NCBI RefSeq assembly: GCF_964063325.1
Contig: NZ_OZ061315.1
Span: 4,278,001 to 4,342,000, forward strand
From: Hafnia alvei
GTDB lineage: Bacteria > Pseudomonadota > Gammaproteobacteria > Enterobacterales > Enterobacteriaceae
Length of the DNA: 64,000 bases
Reading direction: 5' to 3'
The notes below the pieces were generated by a model. That model was not told where the DNA came from, searched no databases, and worked only from the letters and a program-made list of their open reading frames with translations. The stretch's first letter is position 1; each line of letters begins with the position of its first letter. A program made the position numbers and the translations under genes. Positions 55,386 to 63,201 of the stretch are shown piece after piece.

Positions 55386-55817
55386 ATGAAGAAAACACTG
55401 TTAGCCTTATTCGTTCTCTCACCGTTCGCCAGCTTGGCTGCAACGCCAGCGCAGCCGATGATCGGCAACTATCATGCGGTAGGCTATACCACCTGCGGCG
55501 GGTTTAAAGTGCTCTCCAGCGCCATCAGCAACGAGAATGTGATGGTGTTGCAAATTACCGATCCTATCAGCAAGGCATCGCAGATTTATTACGGGAATCG
55601 TACTGACGACGAGAGCGAGAAAGTGCAGTATGTGCTGTCTAATTACGATGAGAAAACCAAACAGTTCACGCCAGATCCATCGAATACCACCATCAATTTC
55701 GGCATCAAAATGGGCTATCCGGGCACACCGGGCAATGACTTATACAATCTGACAATGGGTGGTCAAACCTATGTGTGCAAGCAGTTCACCATCTTCAATT
55801 CACTCAGCAAAAAATAA
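55386..55817 (+). CDS. Secreted protein of unknown function
   Basis: A 143-aa protein with a clear Sec signal peptide (MKKTLLALFVLSPFASLAA, cleavage after residue 18 or 19). The mature part, about 124 aa, has two Cys (TTCGGF and YVCKQF), which could form one disulfide in the periplasm. It is rich in beta-forming residues. I do not recognise the family. It stands alone with its own upstream region and terminator and has a GAGAACAATTTC leader before the ATG. Confidence 0.75.
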   Translation: MKKTLLALFVLSPFASLAATPAQPMIGNYHAVGYTTCGGFKVLSSAISNENVMVLQITDPISKASQIYYGNRTDDESEKVQYVLSNYDEKTKQFTPDPSNTTINFGIKMGYPGTPGNDLYNLTMGGQTYVCKQFTIFNSLSKK

Positions 55818-55838
55818 AATCGTCTGATTTGAAGACAT

Positions 55839-55873
55839 AAAAAAGCCATCGGCTATTTGCAGATGGCTTTTTT
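55839..55873. terminator. Bidirectional terminator
   Basis: AAAAAAGCCATC and GATGGCTTTTTT form a 12-base stem with T-runs on both strands. It ends the secreted-protein gene on + and the beta-glucoside operon on -. Confidence 0.9.
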
Positions 55874-55896
55874 GTTTTTTTATTTAAATCAATCCG

Positions 55897-57333
55897 CTAC
55901 AGCGTCTCACCATTGCTCTTAATCACTTGCTTATACCAATCGAAACTTTGCTTTTTAGCACGCTCTTGTGTGCCGGTGCCGTCATCATGTTTATCAACGT
56001 AGATAAAGCCATAGCGCTTACTGTATTGGCCGGTCGTGAAAGAAACACAATCGATGCAACCCCATGGGGTATATCCCATCAGCTCAACGCCGTCGTCGAT
56101 TACCGCTTTTTTCATCTGTTCGATGTGGGATTTTAAATACGCGATACGATAATCATCGTGAATTTGCCCATCGGCACCAGCTTTGTCTACCGCACCAAAC
56201 CCGTTCTCAACGATAAACAGCGGTTTCTGGTAGCGCTCATACAAAATGTTCAGCGTGTAACGCAGGCCAACAGGATCGATCTGCCATCCCCACTCTGACG
56301 CTTTCACATGCGGATTCGGCACCGAGCCCTCAAAACCCGCCAGCGCCGTTCCTGTTCCCGCCGAGTTTGCCTGCACCGCATTGCTCATGTAGTAACTCAG
56401 GCCGATGTAATCCGCGCATCCATCTAACAGAATCTGTTTGTCATTCGGTTGCATTTCAATGTGATACCCTTTGCGTTCCCACTCTTTAAGAATGTACGAA
56501 GGGTAATAGCCACGCATATGCACATCGCCAAACAGGAAACGCTCACGCATCGCTTCCTGCGCATACATCACATCATCAGGATGGCACGAGTACGGATAGA
56601 GCGGCACCATGGCAATCATACAGCCGATTTGTAGCGCAGGATTAATATCATGCCCTAACTTCACCACCTGTGCGCTGGCAACGAACTGGTGATGTAGTAC
56701 CTGATACATGCACTCTTCGGGGTTAGGCTCATTGGTGTAAATCACACCAGAGCAGCAATAACCAAACAGCGGTGTTTTCCAGTTACGCTGGTTATTGATC
56801 TCGTTGAACGTCATCCAGTATTTCACTTTATGCTGGTAACGCTTGATCACTACTTCGCTAAAGTGGACAAAGAAATCAACGACTTTGCGATTTTTCCAAC
56901 CGCCGTACTCTTTAACTAAATGCCACGGCATTTCGAAATGCGACAGCGTAATTACTGGCTCAATACCATATTTCAACAGCTCATCGAACATGTCATCGTA
57001 AAACTGTAGCCCCGCTTCATTCGGTTCTACTTCATCCCCGTTGGGGAAGATTCGCGACCACGCAATTGAGGTACGAAAACATTTAAAGCCCATCTCAGCA
57101 AACAGCGCGATATCACCTTTGTAGCGATGATAAAAATCAACCGCGTCGTGGTTGGCATAAAGGTAACCGTCTTGGATGCCATCGGTGATCACGCGATCGA
57201 CGCCATGCGATCCGCTGGATAAGACATCAACGATGCTTGGCCCTTTGCCGCCCTGATCCCAGCCGCCTTCAACCTGATGAGCCGCGACCGCGCCGCCCCA
57301 CAGAAAATCATCCGGTAACCGTTGTTGTTTCAT
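55897..57333 (-). CDS. 6-phospho-beta-glucosidase (GH1, BglA-like)
   Basis: Hydrolyses phosphorylated beta-glucosides (arbutin, salicin, cellobiose type) after PTS import. The 478-aa TIM barrel has the acid/base Glu178 in TFNEIN and nucleophile Glu376 in FIVENGFG. The start LPDDFLWGGAVAAHQVEGGW is diagnostic of GH1. The YVDKHDDGTGTQERAKKQSFDWYK end is typical of the 6-phospho enzymes. It is co-oriented with the PTS gene 37 bp upstream. Confidence 0.94.
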   Translation of the reverse strand: MKQQRLPDDFLWGGAVAAHQVEGGWDQGGKGPSIVDVLSSGSHGVDRVITDGIQDGYLYANHDAVDFYHRYKGDIALFAEMGFKCFRTSIAWSRIFPNGDEVEPNEAGLQFYDDMFDELLKYGIEPVITLSHFEMPWHLVKEYGGWKNRKVVDFFVHFSEVVIKRYQHKVKYWMTFNEINNQRNWKTPLFGYCCSGVIYTNEPNPEECMYQVLHHQFVASAQVVKLGHDINPALQIGCMIAMVPLYPYSCHPDDVMYAQEAMRERFLFGDVHMRGYYPSYILKEWERKGYHIEMQPNDKQILLDGCADYIGLSYYMSNAVQANSAGTGTALAGFEGSVPNPHVKASEWGWQIDPVGLRYTLNILYERYQKPLFIVENGFGAVDKAGADGQIHDDYRIAYLKSHIEQMKKAVIDDGVELMGYTPWGCIDCVSFTTGQYSKRYGFIYVDKHDDGTGTQERAKKQSFDWYKQVIKSNGETL

Positions 57334-57370
57334 GCTGTTGCTCTCTTCTTTAATGAATTTTGTTACGTAA

Positions 57371-58888
57371 TCAAGCGACTTCAGGCTGCGCCGCTGCTTT
57401 GGTATCTGTCACTGCTGCTGGAATTTCCTCTTTAAATCCGGCAAACCAGGTAAATACGGCACCAAGGACAAAGGCCACGCTTATCGACAGGACGAAACCG
57501 AGGAACTGAGGCAGATGCCCTTCTTTGAAGAACACCGGCAGCACCGCGATCCCAGGAATACAGTAGCTCCACGATACCGCATTGAAGGAACCGGCAATGG
57601 CGCCTCCGACCGCACCCGCCATGCAAGCACACACCATGGGACGTTTTAAACGCAGTGCCACACCATAAATTGCAGGCTCAGTAATCCCGAACAGACCCGT
57701 CATCCCCGCAGATAGCGCAACGCGCTTCATCTCGGCATCTTTAGATTTCAGGTAAACGCCTAGAACTGCGCCCGCCATGGCAAACACGGCTGAGGCTTGC
57801 AGACCGGTAAAGGTGTCGTAGCCCAAGGTAGCGTAGTTGCCGACGGTGACCGGAGTAATCCCCCAATGCACGCCTAAGGTGACTAACGGTGTCCACAGTG
57901 CGCCAACCACAAAACCGGCGACCACAGGACTGAGATGATAAAGCGTGTTGTAAACCCCGCCGATGGCGCCGCCAATCATGTTGCCAATCGGGCCAAATAC
58001 CAGCAGTGTCAGAGGAACAATAATCGCCAAACAGAACATCGGCGTGAACAGATTGCGGATCACCAGCGGCAGAATACGTTCAAAGAAACGCTGCACGTAC
58101 GACATCATCCACACCATCAAAATGATCGGAATAACCGCCGAGGTGTAACTCAAATACTGCACCGGCATGCCTAAAAACGTCAGTGGATCTGCGCTAAGCG
58201 GAATACCTACGACTTCGGTTAAAACACGGGCAATCTGTGGATTACTCACCGCTTCTTTCATCAGTTCCTGCATTGCCGGATCGGCAGAATTCACCAGCAG
58301 GATCTTGTTGGCTGTCAGCATGCTCATGTAGTCAGGACAAACCAGCGCACAGGCGGCAATAACGGCAGTAAATGGGTTAACGTTAAATTTCTTCGCGGCG
58401 GTAAAAGCCACCATCACAGGCAGGAAAGTAAACCCGGTCCATGAAACGAAGTTCAAGATGCGATAGGTTCCGCTGGCAGGATCCATCCAGCCTAAAACGG
58501 CAAACAGCGAAATCAGCCCCTGCAGAACACCACATGCGGCAAGCGGGTAGAGAAAAGGCGCAAAAATGCTGGAAATGATATCCATCAGACGGCTAACAAT
58601 ACCGACGTTAGGTGCGCTGACGGCGGCATTTTCATCCACCTGAATCAGCTTTAGCACTTCTCGGTAGGCATCACCCACATGGTTACCAATCACTACCTGT
58701 AATTGCCCGCTAGACTCAATAACCGTAATAACGCCTTTAACACGCTTAAGGGTTTCTTTATCTACTTGAGAATTATCTTTTAATACAAATCGTAAACGCG
58801 TTGCACAATGTGTGACATTAATCACATTATTATCGCTACCAATTAATTTTACAATTTCCTTGGCCGAGTCCGCATAATTAATTGCCAT
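57371..58888 (-). CDS. PTS beta-glucoside transporter subunit IIBC
   Basis: EIIB is at residues 1-80 with the phosphorylated Cys28 in VTHCATRLRF. EIIC (about 105-480) has about ten TM helices, including the GITEPAIYGV motif that contacts the sugar. No IIA domain follows (the protein ends shortly after EIIC at 505 aa), so a IIA such as Crr must donate phosphate. I chose the ATG at 58888, with AGAAGGA upstream, over an in-frame ATG 20 codons earlier. Confidence 0.93.
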   Translation of the reverse strand: MAINYADSAKEIVKLIGSDNNVINVTHCATRLRFVLKDNSQVDKETLKRVKGVITVIESSGQLQVVIGNHVGDAYREVLKLIQVDENAAVSAPNVGIVSRLMDIISSIFAPFLYPLAACGVLQGLISLFAVLGWMDPASGTYRILNFVSWTGFTFLPVMVAFTAAKKFNVNPFTAVIAACALVCPDYMSMLTANKILLVNSADPAMQELMKEAVSNPQIARVLTEVVGIPLSADPLTFLGMPVQYLSYTSAVIPIILMVWMMSYVQRFFERILPLVIRNLFTPMFCLAIIVPLTLLVFGPIGNMIGGAIGGVYNTLYHLSPVVAGFVVGALWTPLVTLGVHWGITPVTVGNYATLGYDTFTGLQASAVFAMAGAVLGVYLKSKDAEMKRVALSAGMTGLFGITEPAIYGVALRLKRPMVCACMAGAVGGAIAGSFNAVSWSYCIPGIAVLPVFFKEGHLPQFLGFVLSISVAFVLGAVFTWFAGFKEEIPAAVTDTKAAAQPEVA

Positions 58889-58948
58889 AGAATGAGTCCT
58901 TCTGTAGGAACAGAAACCCCTTTTAATAAACGGCAGGGGAATATTCAT

Positions 58949-59068
58949 GATTTATAATTCGGATAGTAGCAAAGAATTAAGTAATGTCACGATATAACAA
59001 AAAAACACAAATGTGATTTGTCACGTTAAAGAAACACGTTGTTTTTTAATAGATCAATGTCTCAATTA
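58949..59068 (-). promoter_or_regulatory. PTS operon promoter region with operator-like palindromes
   Basis: ACAAAT-GTG-ATTTGT (59007-59021) is a perfect six-base inverted repeat, and it overlaps GTGA-TTTG-TCAC (59013-59024). The second resembles a CRP site but has a four-base instead of a six-base spacer, so a local regulator is more likely. Confidence 0.45.
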
Positions 59069-59818
59069 TTAACTAGAGATATTCTTTGCTAATTTCTTTC
59101 CTATTGCCTCTAGCATATAAATAACAGGAACCTGAGTGGTGATATTATATTCACTGGCGATCAGGATTTGTGGCATGTGATAGGAAAGATTGAAGTCCGC
59201 CATGCGCGCTAAAGAAGAGGTTTCGCTGTTGGTAATGCTGATAATTTTACAGTGATGCAGGCTAAACTGACTTGCCAACTTTAATATTTCCGGCGTTTCA
59301 CCAGAAACAGATAAAATAATCGCAATCGCATTTTTATACATATCCGTGCTAATAGGATAATAGGGATCGTCAATATAATTACTAAACTTACCGACGTTAG
59401 AGAAAAAACGTGCGCCATATTTCCCTAACGTGCCCGACGTGCCGGCACCGACAAATATTATTCTTTCCGCCTCAGCAATTTGTTCCGCCGTGCGCGTAAT
59501 AAGTGCTTCAAACTCATCATTGTGAATACTTTTAAAGAAGCTCATTATTTCACTCGCCCCGGAGGTCAATAATAATTTCTCTTCTTGTTCAAGATAAAGC
59601 TTAAAACGAATACGAAACTCAGAATAACCGCTGCAATTCATTTTCTTGCAAAAGCGTAATATGGTGGTGGTGGAAACATCCGCTTCATCCGCTAACTCAC
59701 GGATAGTCATATACATCACCTTATCTTTATTTTTGATGACATAGTTATATACCATCAATTCCAAGCCATTCAGCGTCGATAAGGCGATATGGGTAAACAT
59801 ACGAGTATCCAGTAACAA
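59069..59818 (-). CDS. RpiR/MurR-family regulator
   Basis: A 249-aa protein with an N-terminal HTH_6 domain (IRELADEADVSTTTILRFCKKMNCSGYSEFRIRFKLYL) and a SIS sugar-phosphate isomerase-like domain (about 95-230, ERIIFVGAGTSGTLGKYGARFFSNVG). The SIS domain should sense a phosphosugar, probably the product of the adjacent PTS. It precedes the PTS gene on the same strand. Confidence 0.9.
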   Translation of the reverse strand: MLLDTRMFTHIALSTLNGLELMVYNYVIKNKDKVMYMTIRELADEADVSTTTILRFCKKMNCSGYSEFRIRFKLYLEQEEKLLLTSGASEIMSFFKSIHNDEFEALITRTAEQIAEAERIIFVGAGTSGTLGKYGARFFSNVGKFSNYIDDPYYPISTDMYKNAIAIILSVSGETPEILKLASQFSLHHCKIISITNSETSSLARMADFNLSYHMPQILIASEYNITTQVPVIYMLEAIGKKLAKNISS

Positions 59819-59825
59819 GTTATCG

Positions 59826-59864
59826 TGACAAAGTATCAGAACATCATAGAGATGACAAAGTATC
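59826..59864 (-). promoter_or_regulatory. Direct repeats upstream of the RpiR-type gene
   Basis: TGACAAAGTATC occurs at 59826-59837 and again at 59853-59864, 27 bases apart, just upstream of the regulator start. The spacing of about 2.5 helical turns and the position fit autoregulatory operators. Confidence 0.45.
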
Positions 59865-59904
59865 TCAGATTCGAGAGCATAAATGCGCTCCTAAACAAGC
59901 TTAA

Positions 59905-59940
59905 TGCCTGAGCACGAAAAATATGCACGGTGCTCAGGCA
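59905..59940 (-). terminator. Hairpin after the agp-like gene
   Basis: TGCCTGAGCAC and GTGCTCAGGCA form a perfect 11-base stem a few bases past the stop of the phosphatase gene. A proper T-run is missing, but the position suggests a transcript end. Confidence 0.55.
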
Positions 59941-59948
59941 GATTATCT

Positions 59949-61262
59949 TTACTGTCCTTGAATATCTTTCGCTATCGCGGTTTTAAAATCATCCATTGGG
60001 CAGAAACCGTTAGCATCAATTTTACAGCCATCGATTTGTAAAATCACACGCTGGGCCGGTGATGATAATGATAACGGCGTAGCATTGCGGATTTGATCGG
60101 TTGACTGATATACGTATTCAATCTTCATCAAATCCCGATTGTGGTTTTTATCATGCCAACGTTGGAAAACAATTTTCCCGCTGATCGGGGTTTTCTCATA
60201 CTGCTTAGGCAGTTCATAATCGGCTGTTTTCATGGCGGCTAGCAAAGACGCGATGTTGGAATCATGCCCCACCAGCACCGCAACCTTCGCTTTATGGGCG
60301 TCTGCCGCCAGCACATTGTTATCTGGCGTTCCCACCAGCGTTGCGCTAACGAAACGCATCAAAGGTGCCGCCGCATTTTGGGCTACCGCCGAGGAACCAA
60401 ACAGGGTTTCATGATAAAGATTCTTTATCTCCTCCAACTGCTGCCACTGTTTTTCATCGGTAATTTGTCCCCAAGCCACCTCTTTCAGCGGATATCCTTC
60501 GTAATACTGCAGCATAAATCCATCAGATGCGCCGGTTCCTACGCGTAGCGGACCCGTAATACCGGGCTCTTTATCCTGAACGATATTGATCGTATTTGGC
60601 TGTTCAGCCAACGAGCAGGTTTTCTTCTCGGTGCAGACCTTCGATTGTCCGTAGTCCATTACCTGCTGAAGTACCGCATAGTTAGGTTTCAGGCGTTCGT
60701 TAAGGCCTTCTATCCCGCCCTGTCCCGCATGTTGGTTAATCGACTCGATAGCTTTTTGTTTAAACTCATCCGTGACTTTAGCAGTGATTATTGGGTTAAA
60801 CGTCGGGTCCATAGTGCCAATTTTGGCCTGATGATTCACTTTGAGTGAACACTCGGGAAATGCCCCGCTAACAAAGCTTTTCGCGGTATCAATGGTGCGA
60901 GGCAGGCTATTAGCATAAACAAATACGGCACCGTCGGTTGGGCAAGCGCCCGCAGGCAAAATACCGGTTTGGGCGAGCCAATCACGCATATATTGGCCAA
61001 AGAGTGTTTCCACTTCGGCCCCTTTAGGCGTCAGCAATCCTCCTTCCGTTTTCCATACTGGCCATTGATGTGGCGTCGATTCTGCCAAAATATCGCCATA
61101 TCCCACCAGCGGCGCACGGATACCATGACGGCTGAAAATCAGAACCTGTTCTAGCTGGTAACCTTCAGGCGCAGCGGAAGAAACATCCGCAGACTGAGCC
61201 GCCAGCGGAATAAATAACGCCAATGCGCTCAATGAGAAAAAGCCCTTAGTTGTTTTTTTCAT
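59949..61262 (-). CDS. agp: Periplasmic histidine acid phosphatase (Agp-like glucose-1-phosphatase)
   Basis: A 437-aa exported phosphatase with a signal peptide cleaved near AQSA (residue 25). The phosphohistidine motif RHGIRAP is at 45-51 and the proton donor motif is in VLVGHDSNIASLL. The second half matches E. coli Agp closely (IVFQRWHDKNHNRDLMKIEYVYQS and GCKIDANGFCPMDDF), so it should release phosphate from glucose-1-phosphate and possibly phytate. It is longer than Agp (413) and has RHG where E. coli Agp has RHN. RBS AAGGAAACGG precedes the ATG. Confidence 0.88.
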   Translation of the reverse strand: MKKTTKGFFSLSALALFIPLAAQSADVSSAAPEGYQLEQVLIFSRHGIRAPLVGYGDILAESTPHQWPVWKTEGGLLTPKGAEVETLFGQYMRDWLAQTGILPAGACPTDGAVFVYANSLPRTIDTAKSFVSGAFPECSLKVNHQAKIGTMDPTFNPIITAKVTDEFKQKAIESINQHAGQGGIEGLNERLKPNYAVLQQVMDYGQSKVCTEKKTCSLAEQPNTINIVQDKEPGITGPLRVGTGASDGFMLQYYEGYPLKEVAWGQITDEKQWQQLEEIKNLYHETLFGSSAVAQNAAAPLMRFVSATLVGTPDNNVLAADAHKAKVAVLVGHDSNIASLLAAMKTADYELPKQYEKTPISGKIVFQRWHDKNHNRDLMKIEYVYQSTDQIRNATPLSLSSPAQRVILQIDGCKIDANGFCPMDDFKTAIAKDIQGQ

Positions 61263-61487
61263 TTGCCCGTTTCCTTATACAAATTGAAGGGTTACCGAAT
61301 GGAATTTACGAGGCTTAGTGTAGATAGGTATCAGACTTATGTTCTTGCCACGCTTCACATAACAGGGCTAATCATTCTCATTGCGCAGAGCGCCATGCGG
61401 GATCTCTCTTCCAGAAAAGTCCGGTTGTCCCACATTTTCAATCCGCTATGGTCTGTGCCTATAAGAGAGAACAATGGGAGAGTCAGC

Positions 61488-61823
61488 ATGTATTTACGCC
61501 CTGACGAAGTCGCACAGGTACTTGAACGAACTGGGTTTATTAGAGATTACGTGACCGATAAAGCTTATGGTTTTCATAAAGGCGATCACTATGTCTATGT
61601 TAACCGTGAGGCCAGAATGGGCCGAACCGCACTGGTTATCCACCCTGCGCTCGGGCAGAAAAGTCTGAAATTTGCGCATCCCGCAGAGCCACTACGCAGC
61701 AGCGTAGCCTATACGCGTTTCCCTCAGGATCCCCATGCGGTAGATACCGCATTCGTTGGTATTCCACACGGATTCACTTCACGCGCGCGTCTCAGCCAGT
61801 ATTTGGAAAAAATGTTCCAATAG
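61488..61823 (+). CDS. ygaC: DUF2002 family protein YgaC
   Basis: A 111-aa cytosolic protein that begins MYLRPDEVAQVLERTGF and contains YVYVNREARMGRTALVIHP, both diagnostic of YgaC (E. coli 114 aa, Fur-regulated, function unknown). The frame is open for 75 more codons upstream, but only the ATG at 61488 matches the family start. The 224-bp gap to the divergent agp gene contains the promoters of both. Confidence 0.9.
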   Translation: MYLRPDEVAQVLERTGFIRDYVTDKAYGFHKGDHYVYVNREARMGRTALVIHPALGQKSLKFAHPAEPLRSSVAYTRFPQDPHAVDTAFVGIPHGFTSRARLSQYLEKMFQ

Positions 61824-61841
61824 CAGCGCTGAAAATAGGGC

Positions 61842-61877
61842 AAAAAAAACCTCTGCCGTGCGGGTGCTAGGCAGAGG
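61842..61877 (-). terminator. Terminator of the LrgA/LrgB-type operon
   Basis: On the minus strand GCCTCTGCC and GGCAGAGG pair around a GC-rich loop and are followed by eight T. It lies about 50 bp past the lrgB-like stop. Confidence 0.85.
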
Positions 61878-61926
61878 CAAACTCTTGCAGCTATAGCGCT
61901 GTTTTATACAGGCTTATTATTAAAAT

Positions 61927-62619
61927 TCATGACCACATCACATGGCCGATCAGCGGGGCCAAAACCACGGTAACCACCCCCGCTAACATCATAACCAAAC
62001 TTGAAACCACGCCTTCGGTCTGTCCTATCTCATAGGCTTTCGCGGTTCCTGCGCCATGCGACGAGGCCCCCAATCCTGCCCCTTTCGCCATACCGCTGCG
62101 CACCGCCAAACGTAGGAATAAAATATCGCCAACGCCCATGCCGAAAACGCCGGTGATCACCACAAACAGCGCGACCAAATCAGGTTGCCCGCCCAGTTGC
62201 TTAGCCGCTTCCAACGCAAATGGCGTGGTGATTGAACGCACAGCCAAGCTGCGCTGTACTTCCTCTGGCAACGTTAACAGCCGAGCCAACCAAACTGAAC
62301 TACTCACCGCCACGACCGTTGCCGTAATAACGCCTGCGCTTAACGACATCCAGTGGCGGCGAATCACAGCCATGTTTTCATAAACCGGTACCGCAAACGC
62401 GATAGTGGCAGGGCCCAATAGCCAAAGCAGCCAATGGCTCTCTCCCATATAATCCTGATAGGAAACATGTGTGACTACCAAAAACAGCACTAAAATCAGC
62501 GGTGTCAAAACCAGCGGCATCATCCAAATGGTATGAATACGACGGTATATTTTCTTATTGGCAAAATAGAGCGCTAGCGTCATCAACAGACAAAGCACAC
62601 TGATACTTAAACTACTCAT
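61927..62619 (-). CDS. LrgB/CidB-family membrane protein
   Basis: A 230-aa protein with about seven TM helices and the family motif SITTPFALEAAKQLGG, then GASSHGAGTAKAYEIG. LrgB/CidB proteins pair with holin-like LrgA/CidA; plastid and bacterial members transport glycolate or other small acids and influence autolysis. It overlaps the lrgA-like gene by four bases. E. coli YohK is a relative, but the sequence is closer to the CidB type, so I give no symbol. Confidence 0.88.
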   Translation of the reverse strand: MSSLSISVLCLLMTLALYFANKKIYRRIHTIWMMPLVLTPLILVLFLVVTHVSYQDYMGESHWLLWLLGPATIAFAVPVYENMAVIRRHWMSLSAGVITATVVAVSSSVWLARLLTLPEEVQRSLAVRSITTPFALEAAKQLGGQPDLVALFVVITGVFGMGVGDILFLRLAVRSGMAKGAGLGASSHGAGTAKAYEIGQTEGVVSSLVMMLAGVVTVVLAPLIGHVMWS

Positions 62620-63056
62620 GCGCGATCTCGCTTATAGGCGGCCGATTGCTTTTTACGCTGTAGGTAAATTTCAAAACGATAAACCCGATCTACCACCAGC
62701 GCCGTCAAACCGAGCGTCAATGAGGTACTGACTGCAATCACGGCAAAAATCCGCCAACCTTCTACCATTAATAACGAAGCGTAATTCACCACCGCAACCA
62801 CGGCAGGAACAAAAAACAGCAACATTTCAGCCAATAACCAACGCGAACCCGCCTTTACCCACTTGATGGGCAAAACGCGTAAAACGATCATCGCCAGCAG
62901 CATCAACATACCCACGATATTGGCGGGAAGAGGAAGGTGGAATTGAACCACCACCCATTGTGCAGCTAAAAACAATGCAGCATACAAAGCGACCTGAACA
63001 GGCACCTGTAAACGGCTTAGGACGAACGGTGCGCAAGAGCGCAACGCCAGAGACAT
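62616..63056 (-). CDS. LrgA/CidA-family holin-like protein
   Basis: A 146-aa membrane protein with four TM helices. PLPANIVGMLMLLAMIVLRVLPIKWVKAGSRWLLAEMLLFFVPAVVAVVNY is the conserved LrgA core, including the pattern LLxxMxLFFVPxxVGV. The C-terminus is basic. It forms an operon with the lrgB-like gene and is divergent from a LysR regulator, the cidR-cidAB layout. Confidence 0.9.
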   Translation of the reverse strand: MSLALRSCAPFVLSRLQVPVQVALYAALFLAAQWVVVQFHLPLPANIVGMLMLLAMIVLRVLPIKWVKAGSRWLLAEMLLFFVPAVVAVVNYASLLMVEGWRIFAVIAVSTSLTLGLTALVVDRVYRFEIYLQRKKQSAAYKRDRA

Positions 63057-63145
63057 GGTAACCTCAGAATGAGAAAAGTGTGAATGAGCGCACAGTATAG
63101 GCAGTAAACAATACCTGCATAAAATGAATTAATATTATTGCCATT

Positions 63146-63160
63146 ATGCCAAATTGGCAT
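63146..63160. promoter_or_regulatory. Candidate LysR operator between lrgA-like and lysR genes
   Basis: ATGCCAA-A-TTGGCAT is a perfect palindrome containing T-N11-A, the LysR box pattern. It lies 86 bp before the minus-strand lrgA start and 42 bp before the LysR start. Confidence 0.7.
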
Positions 63161-63201
63161 ACTTTGTTATCCCATCAACAAAATGCTCTTATGGAGACAC
63201 C

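Noticed and set aside
59013..59024. A CRP site in the PTS promoter region
   Set aside because: The GTGA and TCAC halves are separated by four bases instead of six.
61263..61487. 75-codon upstream extension of ygaC
   Set aside because: No family match in the extension and it fills the divergent promoter region; the internal ATG gives the exact family start.
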